A DNA stretch of 64,000 bases from Amycolatopsis lurida (GCF_900105055.1 NZ_FNTA01000004.1:186001-250000); one strand, 5' to 3'. Positions 43,585 through 51,826 are shown, counted from the first letter of the stretch. The notes: generated by a model from the sequence alone, not told the origin. Numbers and translations are program-made.

Positions 43585-44226
43585 GTGGCCGCACCGTCGT
43601 CCGAGGTCGAGCGCCAGCGCGACAAGGAACGCACCCGCGCCGAAATCCTCGCGGTGGCCACCAGGGAGTTCGCCGACAAGGGCTACGCCGGCGCCAGAGT
43701 GGACGAGATCGCCGCTCGCACGAGCACCACGAAGCGGATGATCTATTACTACTTCGGCGGCAAGGAGCAGCTCTACGTCGCCGCGCTCGAACGGGCGTAC
43801 GCGACCATCCGCGCCCTCGAACAGGACCTCGACGTCGACCACCTCGAACCCGAGGACGCGATCCGCCAGCTCGCCGAGCTCACCTTCGACCACCATGAGG
43901 CGAACCCGGACTTCATCCGGCTCGTGAGCATCGAGAACATCCACCACGGCGAGCACATCGCCCGCTCGGAAGCCTTGTCCGGCATGGCCAATCCGGCCCT
44001 CGACGTGCTCACCCGCATCCTCGGCCGCGGCCGCGAAGCCGGCCGGTTCCGCGACGACGTCGACGCGCTCGACGTGCACATGGTGATCAGCTCGTTCTGC
44101 GTGTTCCGCCTCGCGAACCGGCATACCTTCTCGGCGATCTTCGGCCGCGACATGCTCGATCCGGCGCGCCGTGAGCACTATCGCCTGATGCTGGGCGACC
44201 TGGTGATCGAGTACCTGACGGCCTGA
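43585..44226 (+). CDS. TetR-family regulator of quinate/shikimate use
   Basis: The product (213 aa) has an N-terminal helix-turn-helix (ILAVATREFADKGYAGARVDEIAARTSTTKRMIYYYFGGKEQLYVAALE) and an all-helical ligand domain (HHEANPDFIRLVSIENIHHGEHI). It begins at the GTG at 43585 after GGAGGG. It sits between qsuBD (divergent) and the ShiA-like transporter (downstream), and the matching operator 16-mers in both promoters point to it. It probably represses until shikimate, quinate or a dehydro acid binds; the ligand is inferred. Confidence 0.88.
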   Translation: MAAPSSEVERQRDKERTRAEILAVATREFADKGYAGARVDEIAARTSTTKRMIYYYFGGKEQLYVAALERAYATIRALEQDLDVDHLEPEDAIRQLAELTFDHHEANPDFIRLVSIENIHHGEHIARSEALSGMANPALDVLTRILGRGREAGRFRDDVDALDVHMVISSFCVFRLANRHTFSAIFGRDMLDPARREHYRLMLGDLVIEYLTA

Positions 44227-44276
44227 ACCCCCGGCACTTGACAACCCGGGCATCGTCTCGCACGCTGTATTAACTA

Positions 44277-44292
44277 ACTAGATCGTACATTA
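44277..44292. promoter_or_regulatory. Operator of the quinate/shikimate regulator, transporter side
   Basis: On the minus strand this reads TAATGTACGATCTAGT, 15 of 16 bases identical to the qsuD-side site. GATCGTAC occurs again 15 bases later (44296), so two regulator dimers may bind. It lies 26 bases before the transporter start, and TTGACA at 44238 may be part of the promoter. Confidence 0.75.
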
Positions 44293-44317
44293 CTCGATCG
44301 TACCCTGGAGCGTCGAC

Positions 44318-45655
44318 GTGGCCTCTCCCTCCCCTGTCACGCAAGGCATGCCCCGTAAGGCCGCATTGGCGGCCTGGATCGGCAGTGCCTTGGAGTACTA
44401 CGACTTCTTCATCTACGGAACCGCCGCCGCACTGGTGTTCAACAAGGTCTTCTTCCCCGCTTCCTCCCCCGCCACCGGAACGCTGCTCGCGCTGGCCACC
44501 TTCGGCGTCGGCTACCTCGCCCGTCCGGTCGGCGCGTTCGTGCTCGGGCACGTCGGCGACCGGCTGGGCCGCAAAAAGGTCCTGGTGTTCACGCTGGTGC
44601 TGATGGGTGTCACGACTTTCCTGGTCGGCTGCTTGCCCACGTACGCCTCCGTCGGCGTGCTCGCGCCGGTCCTGCTGGTGATACTTCGCCTCCTGCAAGG
44701 ACTTTCGGCCGCCGGTGAGCAGGCGGGCGCCAATTCGATGTCGCTGGAGCACGCGCCGTCCCACCGGCGCGGTTACTACACGAGCTTCACCCTCAGCGGC
44801 ACCCAAGCCGGCCAGATCCTGGCCACCGCGGTGTTCCTGCCGATCGCCGCGCTCCCCCAGGAGCAGCTGCTCACCTGGGGCTGGCGGATCCCGTTCTGGT
44901 GCAGCGCCGTCGTGGTGGTGGTCGGCTTCGTGATCCGCCGCAAGATCGACGAGACCCCGGTGTTCCAACAGAACCGGGCCGACGTCGCCAAACTGCCGGT
45001 CGCCGTGCTGTTCCGGACGCACTGGAAGGACGTGCTCCGCGTGGTCGTCGCGGCCACCATCGCCTCCGTCAGCACGATCTTCACCGTCTACGCGCTGAGC
45101 TACGCGGTCAACACGGTCGGACTGGAACGCGGGCCGATCCTGTGGGTCGGCGTACTGGCCAATGTCGCCGCGCTGCTCGCGATCCCTTTCCTGGCCGGGC
45201 TTTCCGACCGGATCGGCCGCAAACCGGTGTTCATCGCGGGCTGCCTCGCCTGCGCGGTGCTGATCTTCCCCTATCTGTGGTCCATTTCGGACGGTTCCTA
45301 TCCGCTGATCCTCACTCTCGGCATCTTGCTCTTCGGTGTCGCCTACAGCGCCGTCAACGGGGTGTGGCCGTCGTTCTACGGTGAGATGTTCAGCGCCAGG
45401 GTCCGCCTTTCGGGGATGGCGATCGGCACGCAGATCGGGTTCGCCGTCGCCGGGTTCGCCCCGAGCGTGGTCGCCGCCATCGGTTCGGGGAAGGACGACT
45501 GGCTCGGCGTCGCCGTCTTCACCGCCGCCGTCTGCCTGCTCAGCGCCGCGGCCGCGCTCACCGCGCGCGAAACACATCGCGTCCCGACCGAGGACCTCGG
45601 TGTGCCGCACGTTCGGTGGGTGAAAGAGCCCACTTCGGCGACGCGTGGCGGGTGA
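44318..45655 (+). CDS. MFS transporter, metabolite:H+ symporter family (ShiA-like shikimate/quinate uptake)
   Basis: The product (445 aa) has twelve hydrophobic helices and the MHS-family opening AAWIGSALEYYDFFIYGTAAALVFNKVFFP, followed by ARPVGAFVLGHVGDRLGRKKVL (loop 2-3 motif) and RLLQGLSAAGEQAGA. This group includes ShiA, ProP and KgtP. The GTG at 44318 was chosen by the conserved N-terminus. Shared operator sites with qsuD make shikimate or quinate the likely cargo, imported for QsuD and QsuB. Confidence 0.87.
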   Translation: MASPSPVTQGMPRKAALAAWIGSALEYYDFFIYGTAAALVFNKVFFPASSPATGTLLALATFGVGYLARPVGAFVLGHVGDRLGRKKVLVFTLVLMGVTTFLVGCLPTYASVGVLAPVLLVILRLLQGLSAAGEQAGANSMSLEHAPSHRRGYYTSFTLSGTQAGQILATAVFLPIAALPQEQLLTWGWRIPFWCSAVVVVVGFVIRRKIDETPVFQQNRADVAKLPVAVLFRTHWKDVLRVVVAATIASVSTIFTVYALSYAVNTVGLERGPILWVGVLANVAALLAIPFLAGLSDRIGRKPVFIAGCLACAVLIFPYLWSISDGSYPLILTLGILLFGVAYSAVNGVWPSFYGEMFSARVRLSGMAIGTQIGFAVAGFAPSVVAAIGSGKDDWLGVAVFTAAVCLLSAAAALTARETHRVPTEDLGVPHVRWVKEPTSATRGG

Positions 45656-45719
45656 ATCCCCGCGGCCGGGGCGGCCGGAATCGATGGCGGATCCTCCCCC
45701 CGAGCCAGGCGCGCGACCG

Positions 45720-45848
45720 ATGACGTACGCGTACGACCCCGAGATCACCCGGCCGTCCCGCTGTTGCCCAAGCCGGACCTCACCGACCCGCCCGGCACGC
45801 GGGAACAGCTGAAGGCGGTGTTCGCCGAGCGGCAGGGTTCGCACCACG
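45720..45848 (+). pseudogene. 5' remnant of an alpha/beta-hydrolase gene, frameshifted
   Basis: From the ATG at 45720 the frame reads MTYAYDPEIT; one base-shift later a second frame continues PAVPLLPKPDLTDPPGTREQ and then LKAVFAERQG. Together they look like the N-terminal cap of an HSL-type alpha/beta hydrolase, which normally runs to about 300 residues. Neither the HGGG oxyanion motif nor the catalytic Ser follows; the sequence ends against the convergent TetR gene. A frameshift near 45750 plus loss of the body makes this a dead gene. Confidence 0.5.
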
Positions 45849-45869
45849 CCACCCTTTGCTTAATCCTCG

Positions 45870-46445
45870 TCAGAACCCTGGCCAGCCTCGCCGCAGGAAC
45901 ACGAACGCGGCCTCCAGCGCGGCGGCGGGATCCGCCTCGACCCCGGCCAGATCCGGGACCTCCAGGACGTAGCGCGCCAGCAACCGCACGGAGAAGTCGT
46001 CCTGGCCCGATTCCTCGGCGATGACCTTCGTCAGCGCGTCCTCGCAGCCCGTCCACAGTGTCCTGGCGTAGGCGCGCAGCGCCGGGGTGGCGACCACCAG
46101 GCCGGCGACACGACGCGTCTGCGCGTCCGGATTCGGATCGAACGGGCCGCGGGTCGCGAGGAAGTCGCGCAACGCCTCGAGGATCGAGGTGCCCTCCGCC
46201 CGGTCACGCACCGCGGCGGCCAAGGCCGCTTCGCGTTCGTCACCGTGGCCGAGGATCAGCGCCTCCTTGCCCCCCGGGAAGTGCGCGAACAGCGTCGACA
46301 CGGCCGTGTCCGCGGCGTCCGCGATCTCGGCGACGGTGACGTTGTCGAAGCCCCGTTTCAGGAACAGTTCTCGCGCCGCCGCCGACAGGGCCTGGCGTGT
46401 CGCCGCCTTCTTGCGTTCGCGCCTGCCCGGCTCGGTCGCTCCCAT
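45870..46445 (-). CDS. TetR-family regulator
   Basis: The product (191 aa) has a canonical N-terminal helix-turn-helix (ALSAAARELFLKRGFDNVTVAEIADAADTAVSTLFAHFPGGKEALI) and a variable C-terminal domain with LRAYARTLWTGCEDALTKVIAEESG, seen in many actinomycete TetR proteins. The ATG at 46445 is 80 bases from the divergent SDR gene. A 15-bp inverted repeat fills the gap, so it probably represses the SDR gene and itself. Confidence 0.88.
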   Translation of the reverse strand: MGATEPGRRERKKAATRQALSAAARELFLKRGFDNVTVAEIADAADTAVSTLFAHFPGGKEALILGHGDEREAALAAAVRDRAEGTSILEALRDFLATRGPFDPNPDAQTRRVAGLVVATPALRAYARTLWTGCEDALTKVIAEESGQDDFSVRLLARYVLEVPDLAGVEADPAAALEAAFVFLRRGWPGF

Positions 46446-46460
46446 GCGTCCACCTTACAT

Positions 46461-46507
46461 CGAAGTCACTCCGAATTCGTATTGAGTGTATCTTCGGAAT
46501 GACTTCG
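46461..46507. promoter_or_regulatory. Inverted repeat between TetR and SDR genes
   Basis: CGAAGTCACTCCGAA (46461-46475) and TTCGGAATGACTTCG (46493-46507) are inverted copies with one mismatch in 15, separated by 17 bases. It covers almost the whole divergent promoter region. Each arm contains its own partial symmetry, so two TetR dimers could bind. Confidence 0.7.
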
Positions 46508-46525
46508 ACTTTCCGGGAGAGTGCC

Positions 46526-47413
46526 GTGAGCCATTGGGACGTCCACCACCTGCCGCGTGCCGACGGCAAGACCTTCCTGGTCACCGGCGGCAACGCGGGG
46601 ATCGGCTATTTCGTCGCCGAACAGCTCGCCGGAACCGGCGCCACCGTGCTCCTCGGCAGCCGGGACACCACCAAGGCGGAGACGGCGATCGCTTCGATCC
46701 GTTCCTTGGTGCCGGACGCGAAACTCGGGCACCTGCGGCTCGATCTTTCCGACCTCAAGTCCTCTGTGGACACTCTCGGGATCGAACGGCTGGAAGCCGT
46801 CGTCTGCAACGCGGGTGTGCTCCTGGAAGACCAGCCGAGACAGGAGACCGCCGACGGCCTCGAACTGACCTTCGCCACCAACCATCTCGGGCATTTCGTG
46901 CTGGTACACCGGCTGATGCCCCTGCTCGAAGCAGCGGAAGCCGGTCGCGTCGTCACCACGGGCAGCTTCGTGGGCAAGTCCGCGGAACTCGACCTCGACG
47001 ATCTCCAGAGCAAGCGGGATTACCAGCCCAAGCGCACTTATGCGCGTTCGAAGCTGGCGCAGATGTTGTTCGCCTTCGAGCTCGACAGGCGGCTGCGCGA
47101 GGCCGGGAGCACGGTCTTGAGCGTCGTCGACCATCCGGGCGGCGCGCTCGATTCCCTGACCCCGCCGAGGCCGGTGCACCCCGAGCCCGCCGGGCGGAAG
47201 TTCCCGGCCGGGCTTCTGTTGCAGGGCAAGGAAGCCGGCGCTTGGCCCGCGGTACGCGCGGTACTCGATCCTTCGGTGCGCGGCGGTGAGATGTTCGGGC
47301 CCCGCGTGTTCGGCCTGCGTGGTGAGCCGAGGCGGGAACCGGTCCGCGGGAAGCTCGCCGACTCCGCGCTCGCCGCCCGGTTGTGGGCGGCGAGCGCGGA
47401 GCTCACCCGGTGA
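46526..47413 (+). CDS. Short-chain dehydrogenase/reductase
   Basis: The product (295 aa) carries the SDR cofactor motif TGGNAGIG, NAG in VVCNAGV, and a catalytic Tyr/Lys in YARSKLAQ; it resembles the retinol dehydrogenase/WW-oxidoreductase-like group. The Ser of the triad is in VTTGSFVG. The GTG at 46526 has GGGAGAG upstream, a better start than the ATG at 46499, which falls inside the operator. Likely induced when the divergent TetR releases the palindrome. The substrate is unknown. Confidence 0.87.
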   Translation: MSHWDVHHLPRADGKTFLVTGGNAGIGYFVAEQLAGTGATVLLGSRDTTKAETAIASIRSLVPDAKLGHLRLDLSDLKSSVDTLGIERLEAVVCNAGVLLEDQPRQETADGLELTFATNHLGHFVLVHRLMPLLEAAEAGRVVTTGSFVGKSAELDLDDLQSKRDYQPKRTYARSKLAQMLFAFELDRRLREAGSTVLSVVDHPGGALDSLTPPRPVHPEPAGRKFPAGLLLQGKEAGAWPAVRAVLDPSVRGGEMFGPRVFGLRGEPRREPVRGKLADSALAARLWAASAELTR

Positions 47414-48788
47414 CGTCGGCGGAGTCCGGTTCGGACCGGCCACGGGACCGCAGGCCCAGCAGCAGGTCGATCACCAGGAACGCCAGCAGGCTGATGCCGA
47501 ACAGCGGCACGAACCAGCCGATCGCGGCGGCGGCCACGAGGAGCCCCACCAGCAGTGCGGGCGGCGCCTTGCGCCACTGACCGCGCGGGATGGGCCGCCC
47601 GAAGGTCAGCCCGGTTGCGCGGGTCGGCCTGCGCCGCCACCACATGCGGTAGCCGAGCACGACCAGCGTGACCAGACCGGCGCCCAGCAGGAGCAGCACG
47701 ATCTGGTTGGGCCAGCCGAAGAGCACGCCCATATGCGCGTCGATCCCCCAGCGGGCGAGCTTGGCCATCAGCGGATAGTCGCCGAACCGCACTTCGCCCA
47801 GGATCTGGCCGGTGGTCCCGTCGACCGCGACGGCGTCGACCTGCGTCGGCCAGCCACGCTCGATTTCCGCCACCTGCCACGGAGCGCCGGGTTCGGTGGG
47901 CAGCCCGATCTCCACCGAGGGTGCGTCGATCCCGGCGGCACGGGCCGACGCGAGCATCGCGTCCACACTGTCGGGCTTCGCGGCGGGCGCTTCACCGTGA
48001 CCCGCGTGCCCGGTGTGTCCGGCGTGCTCGCCGGCGCCCGTCACCTTCAACGCCGGAGTGGCCCAGCCGAGGGACTCACGCAGCGCCGAGACGTTCTCTC
48101 CCGCATAGGTCGACCACGTCAGGCCTGTCGCGGAAAGGAACAGCGCGCCGAGCAGCACCCACAGGCCGACGGATCCGTGGCGCCGCACCGACTTCCCGCG
48201 CGCGGACTCGGCCTTCTCATTCCGGCGGGCGCGGCGGCGGCTCACCCACAGTACGAGACCGCCCAGCGCGACCACCCACAACCAGGAGGCGGCCAGTTCG
48301 CTGTAGAGCCGTCCGGGTTCACCGAGCAGCAGGTTGCGGTGCAACTGGTCGAGCGTCGTCCGGAACGGCAAGGCACCGCTGGAGCCGTACGCGACGAGAT
48401 CCCCGCGCACCTGCGCGGTGGCGGGGTCGACGAAGATCGCGCGTCGTTCGGATTCACCGAGCCCGTCCTCGGCGAACAGCACGCGAGTGGTGTCGCCCGG
48501 CTCGGGGGCGGGCCGGACGGCGACCAGGGCACCGCCGGGGTTCGCGGCTTGAGCCGCTTTGACCTGGTCGGCCAGTGAGACCTGGTTCAGTCCGACGGGT
48601 GCCCGGAGCTGATCGGCGTAGATCCAGGACTCCATCTGCGGAGTCGCCGCGTACAGAACGCCGGTGAGCGCGGCGATGAGGACGAACGGTCCGACGAGAA
48701 CGCCGGCGTAGAAGTGGAGACGGAGGAACAGTCCGCGCCAGCCGGACGCGCGTGGCGGGCTGGTGGTCGATTCGATTCGCGTTGCCAT
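47403..48788 (-). CDS. PepSY-associated membrane protein with His-rich loop
   Basis: The product (461 aa) has four to five transmembrane helices (near residues 20-50, 185-210, 225-245, 355-380, 405-445) around two PepSY-like extracytoplasmic domains (LADQVKAAQAANPGGALVAV and DAMLASARAAGIDAPSVEIGL). A loop near residue 265 reads GEHAGHTGHAGHGE, a probable metal-binding segment. Family members occur next to iron and copper uptake and reductase genes. It is preceded by a small membrane protein gene on the same strand. The role is unknown; metal handling is inferred. Confidence 0.85.
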   Translation of the reverse strand: MATRIESTTSPPRASGWRGLFLRLHFYAGVLVGPFVLIAALTGVLYAATPQMESWIYADQLRAPVGLNQVSLADQVKAAQAANPGGALVAVRPAPEPGDTTRVLFAEDGLGESERRAIFVDPATAQVRGDLVAYGSSGALPFRTTLDQLHRNLLLGEPGRLYSELAASWLWVVALGGLVLWVSRRRARRNEKAESARGKSVRRHGSVGLWVLLGALFLSATGLTWSTYAGENVSALRESLGWATPALKVTGAGEHAGHTGHAGHGEAPAAKPDSVDAMLASARAAGIDAPSVEIGLPTEPGAPWQVAEIERGWPTQVDAVAVDGTTGQILGEVRFGDYPLMAKLARWGIDAHMGVLFGWPNQIVLLLLGAGLVTLVVLGYRMWWRRRPTRATGLTFGRPIPRGQWRKAPPALLVGLLVAAAAIGWFVPLFGISLLAFLVIDLLLGLRSRGRSEPDSADVTG

Positions 48789-48901
48789 GGGGAACTCCTC
48801 AGGCGTCGGTGGGGAGGCGTGCGCCTGCGCCGCGCGCCGGAGTGGTCACGGCACGCGTGCTGAGCCCTACCGCGACATGGGTCTCGGCAGGGTTTCGGGG
48901 A

Positions 48902-49447
48902 TCAGGCGAACGTCACCGGCGGACCGCGCCGCGAAAGCACATCTCGCAGGAGCGCCTCGGTCGCGGGGAACTTCACCGCGAGCGGGACGTGGATGCGCAG
49001 CGGTGCCGTCGCGGGCCGCGGTGACAGACGGCGCGGAAGGACCGCGGCGATCAGTGCCGCGAGCGCGAACAGGACACGCTCGGCGCCCGCGAGCACCATC
49101 GCCACCACGAGCGTCGCGGCGGCGTGCCCGGCCGCCATGGCCGGGCCGTTGCCGGGGGTTTCGGCGTGCTGGGCGTGCGACTGCCAGGTCAGGAAGGTCA
49201 GACAGGCGTGCATCGCCAGTTGCCCGCCCGCCACCAGGCAAAGGATGGCGAGCGGACCGCGACGACGACCCGCGAACGCGTACGCCACCCAGCTCAGCAG
49301 GAGGACGAGCAGCACGACCACGCCCAAGTCGGGGACGCGTCCGCTGGTCCCGGCGTGGGCGCCGGTCGCCAAAGTGCCGGTCAGGACCCCCACGGCCCCG
49401 CCGCGGAGGCGCCTGGCCGGGCCCCGGGCCGAGGTCGGCGTGCGCAC
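48902..49447 (-). CDS. Hypothetical membrane protein
   Basis: The product (181 aa) has about four hydrophobic helices, among them LGVVVLLVLLLSWVAYAF, LAILCLVAGGQLAMHACLTFL and AATLVVAMVLAGAERVLFALAALIAAVL. Intervening parts contain His (SHAQHAETPGN, AGHAAA). I do not recognise the family. It lies 113 bases upstream of the PepSY-type gene on the same strand; the shared His-rich character suggests a metal-related pair. The GTG at 49447 has AGAGTA (TACTCT on the minus strand) 6 bases upstream, which suits a leaderless start. Confidence 0.65.
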   Translation of the reverse strand: MRTPTSARGPARRLRGGAVGVLTGTLATGAHAGTSGRVPDLGVVVLLVLLLSWVAYAFAGRRRGPLAILCLVAGGQLAMHACLTFLTWQSHAQHAETPGNGPAMAAGHAAATLVVAMVLAGAERVLFALAALIAAVLPRRLSPRPATAPLRIHVPLAVKFPATEALLRDVLSRRGPPVTFA

Positions 49448-49503
49448 GGAGGCAGAGTAGAGCGCGAGAGGGCCTGCTGTCTCTCCTTGCTATCGTCACC
49501 CCG

Positions 49504-50700
49504 GTGTTCCGCAGCCTGCCCTTCCTCCGGCTCTGGACCGGGAACACCGCCTCCGGGCTGGCGACCTGGGCCCTGCCGTTCATCCTCGGGCTCGCGGTGC
49601 TGGAACGGTCGCTTTCGGCAGTGGACCTCGGCATCGTGCTCGCCGCGCGGACCGCGGGGTTCCTCGTGGCCGTACCGGTGGCGGGCGTACTGGCCGACCG
49701 GTACTCACGGCGCGGGGTCGTGCTCTGGGCGGGTCTCGTCGCCGGCCTCGCCACTCCCCTGATCGCCGTCGGAATGGGCCGATCGGTTCTGGTGACGGCC
49801 GTCGCGGCCGCCGTCGTCGGCGTCGGGCAGGGCGCGTGCCGTCCGGCGTTCCAGGCGCTGACCGCCGAAGTGATCGCCGAAGATCGCCGCCAGCAGGCCA
49901 ACGCCGCGATGACGCTCGCCGTGCGGGTCACGACCTTGGTCGCGCCCGGGCTCACCGCCTTGCTCTCGCAGTTCGCCTCGACGTCGGCCCTGGTGATCGG
50001 GACCGGCGTGCTGTGGCTCGGCGCGGCGCTGATCCCGCCGCCAGGCTCTTTCGTGCCCGCCCCGGCCACGTCCAGGGTCCGCTTCTTCGGCGAATTCGCC
50101 GACGGCCTCCGTGAGGCCCGCCGTCACCCGTGGTTCCTGGCCGGGCTCGGCGCACTGACCGCCGTGATCGCGACCGGCTATTCCGCCACCGGCGTGGTGC
50201 TGCCCTTGGTCAGCCGCGACCGCTACGACACCGAAGCGGTCCTGGCCGCCGGGCTCACCGCGTACACGGTCGGCGCCCTCGTGGGCGCGGTCGTCATCGC
50301 GCGCCGGCGGCCGAAACGGCAGGGTTGGGCGGCGCTCATCGGGCTCGGCTGCTACGGCTTCGCCCCACTGAGCCTGCTGTTCCCGGTGCATCCCGCTTTC
50401 GTCGTCGCCGCCTACGCCGTCGCGGGGCTGGGCATCGAACTGTTCAACGTCCCGTGGTTCACCGCGACCCAGCGGGAGGTCGAGCCGGGGAAGCTCGCGC
50501 GGGTGTCCTCTTTGGACTTCCTGTTCTCCTATGGCCTGGCGCCCGCCGGGCTCGCGCTCATCGCCCCCGCGATCGACCTGTTCGGGGCGGCACCGGTGCT
50601 GGCGACATGCGCGGTCGTCTGCTTCGCCGCACCGGCGGCCGCTGCTCTGGTTCCCTCTTCGCGGGATTTCCGGACCGCCGCACCGATCAAGAGTGTCTAG
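49504..50700 (+). CDS. MFS transporter (12-TM, enterobactin-exporter/macrolide-efflux-like)
   Basis: The product (398 aa) has twelve hydrophobic helices with the opening FRSLPFLRLWTGNTASGLATWALPFILGLAVLE and GVLADRYSRRGVVLW in loop 2-3, like the MFS_3/EntS group of exporters. The GTG at 49504 is preceded by TATCGT at the 7-base spacing seen for leaderless messages and by no ribosome-binding site. It is divergent from the small membrane protein gene. The EntS-like look raises a role in siderophore export, but the siderophore operon has its own exporter, so the cargo is uncertain. Confidence 0.83.
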   Translation: MFRSLPFLRLWTGNTASGLATWALPFILGLAVLERSLSAVDLGIVLAARTAGFLVAVPVAGVLADRYSRRGVVLWAGLVAGLATPLIAVGMGRSVLVTAVAAAVVGVGQGACRPAFQALTAEVIAEDRRQQANAAMTLAVRVTTLVAPGLTALLSQFASTSALVIGTGVLWLGAALIPPPGSFVPAPATSRVRFFGEFADGLREARRHPWFLAGLGALTAVIATGYSATGVVLPLVSRDRYDTEAVLAAGLTAYTVGALVGAVVIARRRPKRQGWAALIGLGCYGFAPLSLLFPVHPAFVVAAYAVAGLGIELFNVPWFTATQREVEPGKLARVSSLDFLFSYGLAPAGLALIAPAIDLFGAAPVLATCAVVCFAAPAAAALVPSSRDFRTAAPIKSV

Positions 50701-50719
50701 TTCTTGCGCTCACTTGCGG

Positions 50720-50725
50720 TAATGT
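50720..50725 (+). promoter_or_regulatory. -10 element of a probable leaderless lacI-family gene
   Basis: TAATGT ends 7 bases before the ATG at 50733, with no ribosome-binding site between. This spacing places the transcript start at or next to the A of the ATG. Direct TTGCG repeats at 50704 and 50714 may be a binding site for the regulator itself. Confidence 0.45.
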
Positions 50726-50732
50726 TTCAGCC

Positions 50733-51737
50733 ATGACGCGTCGTCTTGCCGAAGTCGCCCGCAAGGTCGGGGTCAGTGAAGCCACGGTCAGCCGGGTGCT
50801 CAACGGCCGGTCCGGGGTCTCCGCCAGCACCCGGGCCGCCGTCCTCACCGCACTGGACGTGATGGGGTACGAACGGCCGACCCAGCTGCGCGGGGATCGA
50901 GCCCGCCTGGTCGGACTGGTCCTTCCCGAACTCCAGAACCCCATCTTCCCGGCGCTGGCCGAAATCATGGGCAACGCACTCGCCCAGCAGGGGTTCACCC
51001 CGGTCCTGTGCACCCGCACCGCGGGCGGCGTCTCCGAAGCGGAGTACGTCGAACTGCTGTTGCAACAGCAGGTTTCCGGTGTCGTGTTCGCCGGCGGGCT
51101 CTACGCCCAGGCCGACGCGGTGCACTCCCACTACCACCATCTCGCCGAGCGCCGCCTGCCGACGGTGCTGATCAACGCCGCCGTCGACCACCTCGGGCTG
51201 CCGCAGATCTCGTGCGACGACGCGGTCGCCGTCGAGCAGGTCGTCGGGCACCTGAGCTCACTCGGCCACGAGAAGATCGGCCTCGTCCTCGGCCCGAACG
51301 ACCACGTGCCGTCGCAGCGCAAACTCGAGGCCTTCCGCTCCTACGCGGCGAAACTCGGGCTCCCGGTCTTGGACGAGCTCGTCGAACACGGCATGTTCTC
51401 CATCGAAGGCGGGCATGCGGCCGCGGCCAGGCTGTACCCGCGCGGCGCGACGGCCGTTCTGTGTGCGAGCGACCTCCTGGCACTGGGCGCGATCCGCGCG
51501 GCCCGGAGGCAGGGTCTGTCGGTCCCCGAAGACATCTCAGTGGTCGGCTACGACGATTCGGCCCTGATGAACTGCACCGATCCGCCACTGACCACGACCC
51601 GCCAGCCGATCGAGGCGATGGGCCGCGCCGTGGTGGAATTGCTGGTCAAGCGCATAAACGGCGGGGAGGTCGCGGCCGAGGAACTGCTGTTCGCCCCCGA
51701 ACTCGTCGTCCGCGGCTCCACCGCCCGCCGCAATTAG
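50733..51737 (+). CDS. LacI-family regulator of the alpha-glucoside operon
   Basis: The product (334 aa) has an N-terminal LacI helix-turn-helix with hinge (RRLAEVARKVGVSEATVSRVLNGRSGVSASTRAAVLTALDVMGYE) and a periplasmic-binding-protein-like sugar domain (LVGLVLPELQNPIFPALAEIMGNAL, VCASDLLALGAIRAARRQG, DISVVGYDDS). It lies just upstream of a maltose-type importer and a GH13 enzyme, as MalR does in Streptomyces. A TTGCAA-type site at 51849 is a candidate operator. Its own start looks leaderless. Confidence 0.9.
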   Translation: MTRRLAEVARKVGVSEATVSRVLNGRSGVSASTRAAVLTALDVMGYERPTQLRGDRARLVGLVLPELQNPIFPALAEIMGNALAQQGFTPVLCTRTAGGVSEAEYVELLLQQQVSGVVFAGGLYAQADAVHSHYHHLAERRLPTVLINAAVDHLGLPQISCDDAVAVEQVVGHLSSLGHEKIGLVLGPNDHVPSQRKLEAFRSYAAKLGLPVLDELVEHGMFSIEGGHAAAARLYPRGATAVLCASDLLALGAIRAARRQGLSVPEDISVVGYDDSALMNCTDPPLTTTRQPIEAMGRAVVELLVKRINGGEVAAEELLFAPELVVRGSTARRN

Positions 51738-51765
51738 CCGGCCACTTGCGGGGCCAATGAGCCCT

Positions 51766-51826
51766 CGAGTACGTGAAGGCCCCCTTCATTGCGCTAGACG
51801 CAATGAAGGGGGCCTTCACGTACTCG
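51766..51826. terminator. Perfect 28-bp palindrome (CGTGAAGGCCCC family), terminator of the lacI-type gene
   Basis: Bases 51766-51793 and 51799-51826 are exact inverted copies around the 5-base loop CTAGA; the arms include ACGTGAAGGCCCCCTTCATT. It begins 29 bases after the LacI stop. Such a long perfect stem would terminate transcription in either direction, but a stem this long and conserved also behaves as a dispersed repeat; a worn copy is at 1598-1635. Confidence 0.75.

Noticed and set aside
48789..48901. Riboswitch or small RNA before the PepSY gene
   Set aside because: The 113-base gap shows no recognisable conserved core and no strong stem set; nothing can be supported.
49504..50700. 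EntS-like MFS protein as part of the siderophore system
   Set aside because: It is over 26 kb from the siderophore genes, has no iron box, and the operon already encodes an exporter; family resemblance alone is too weak.
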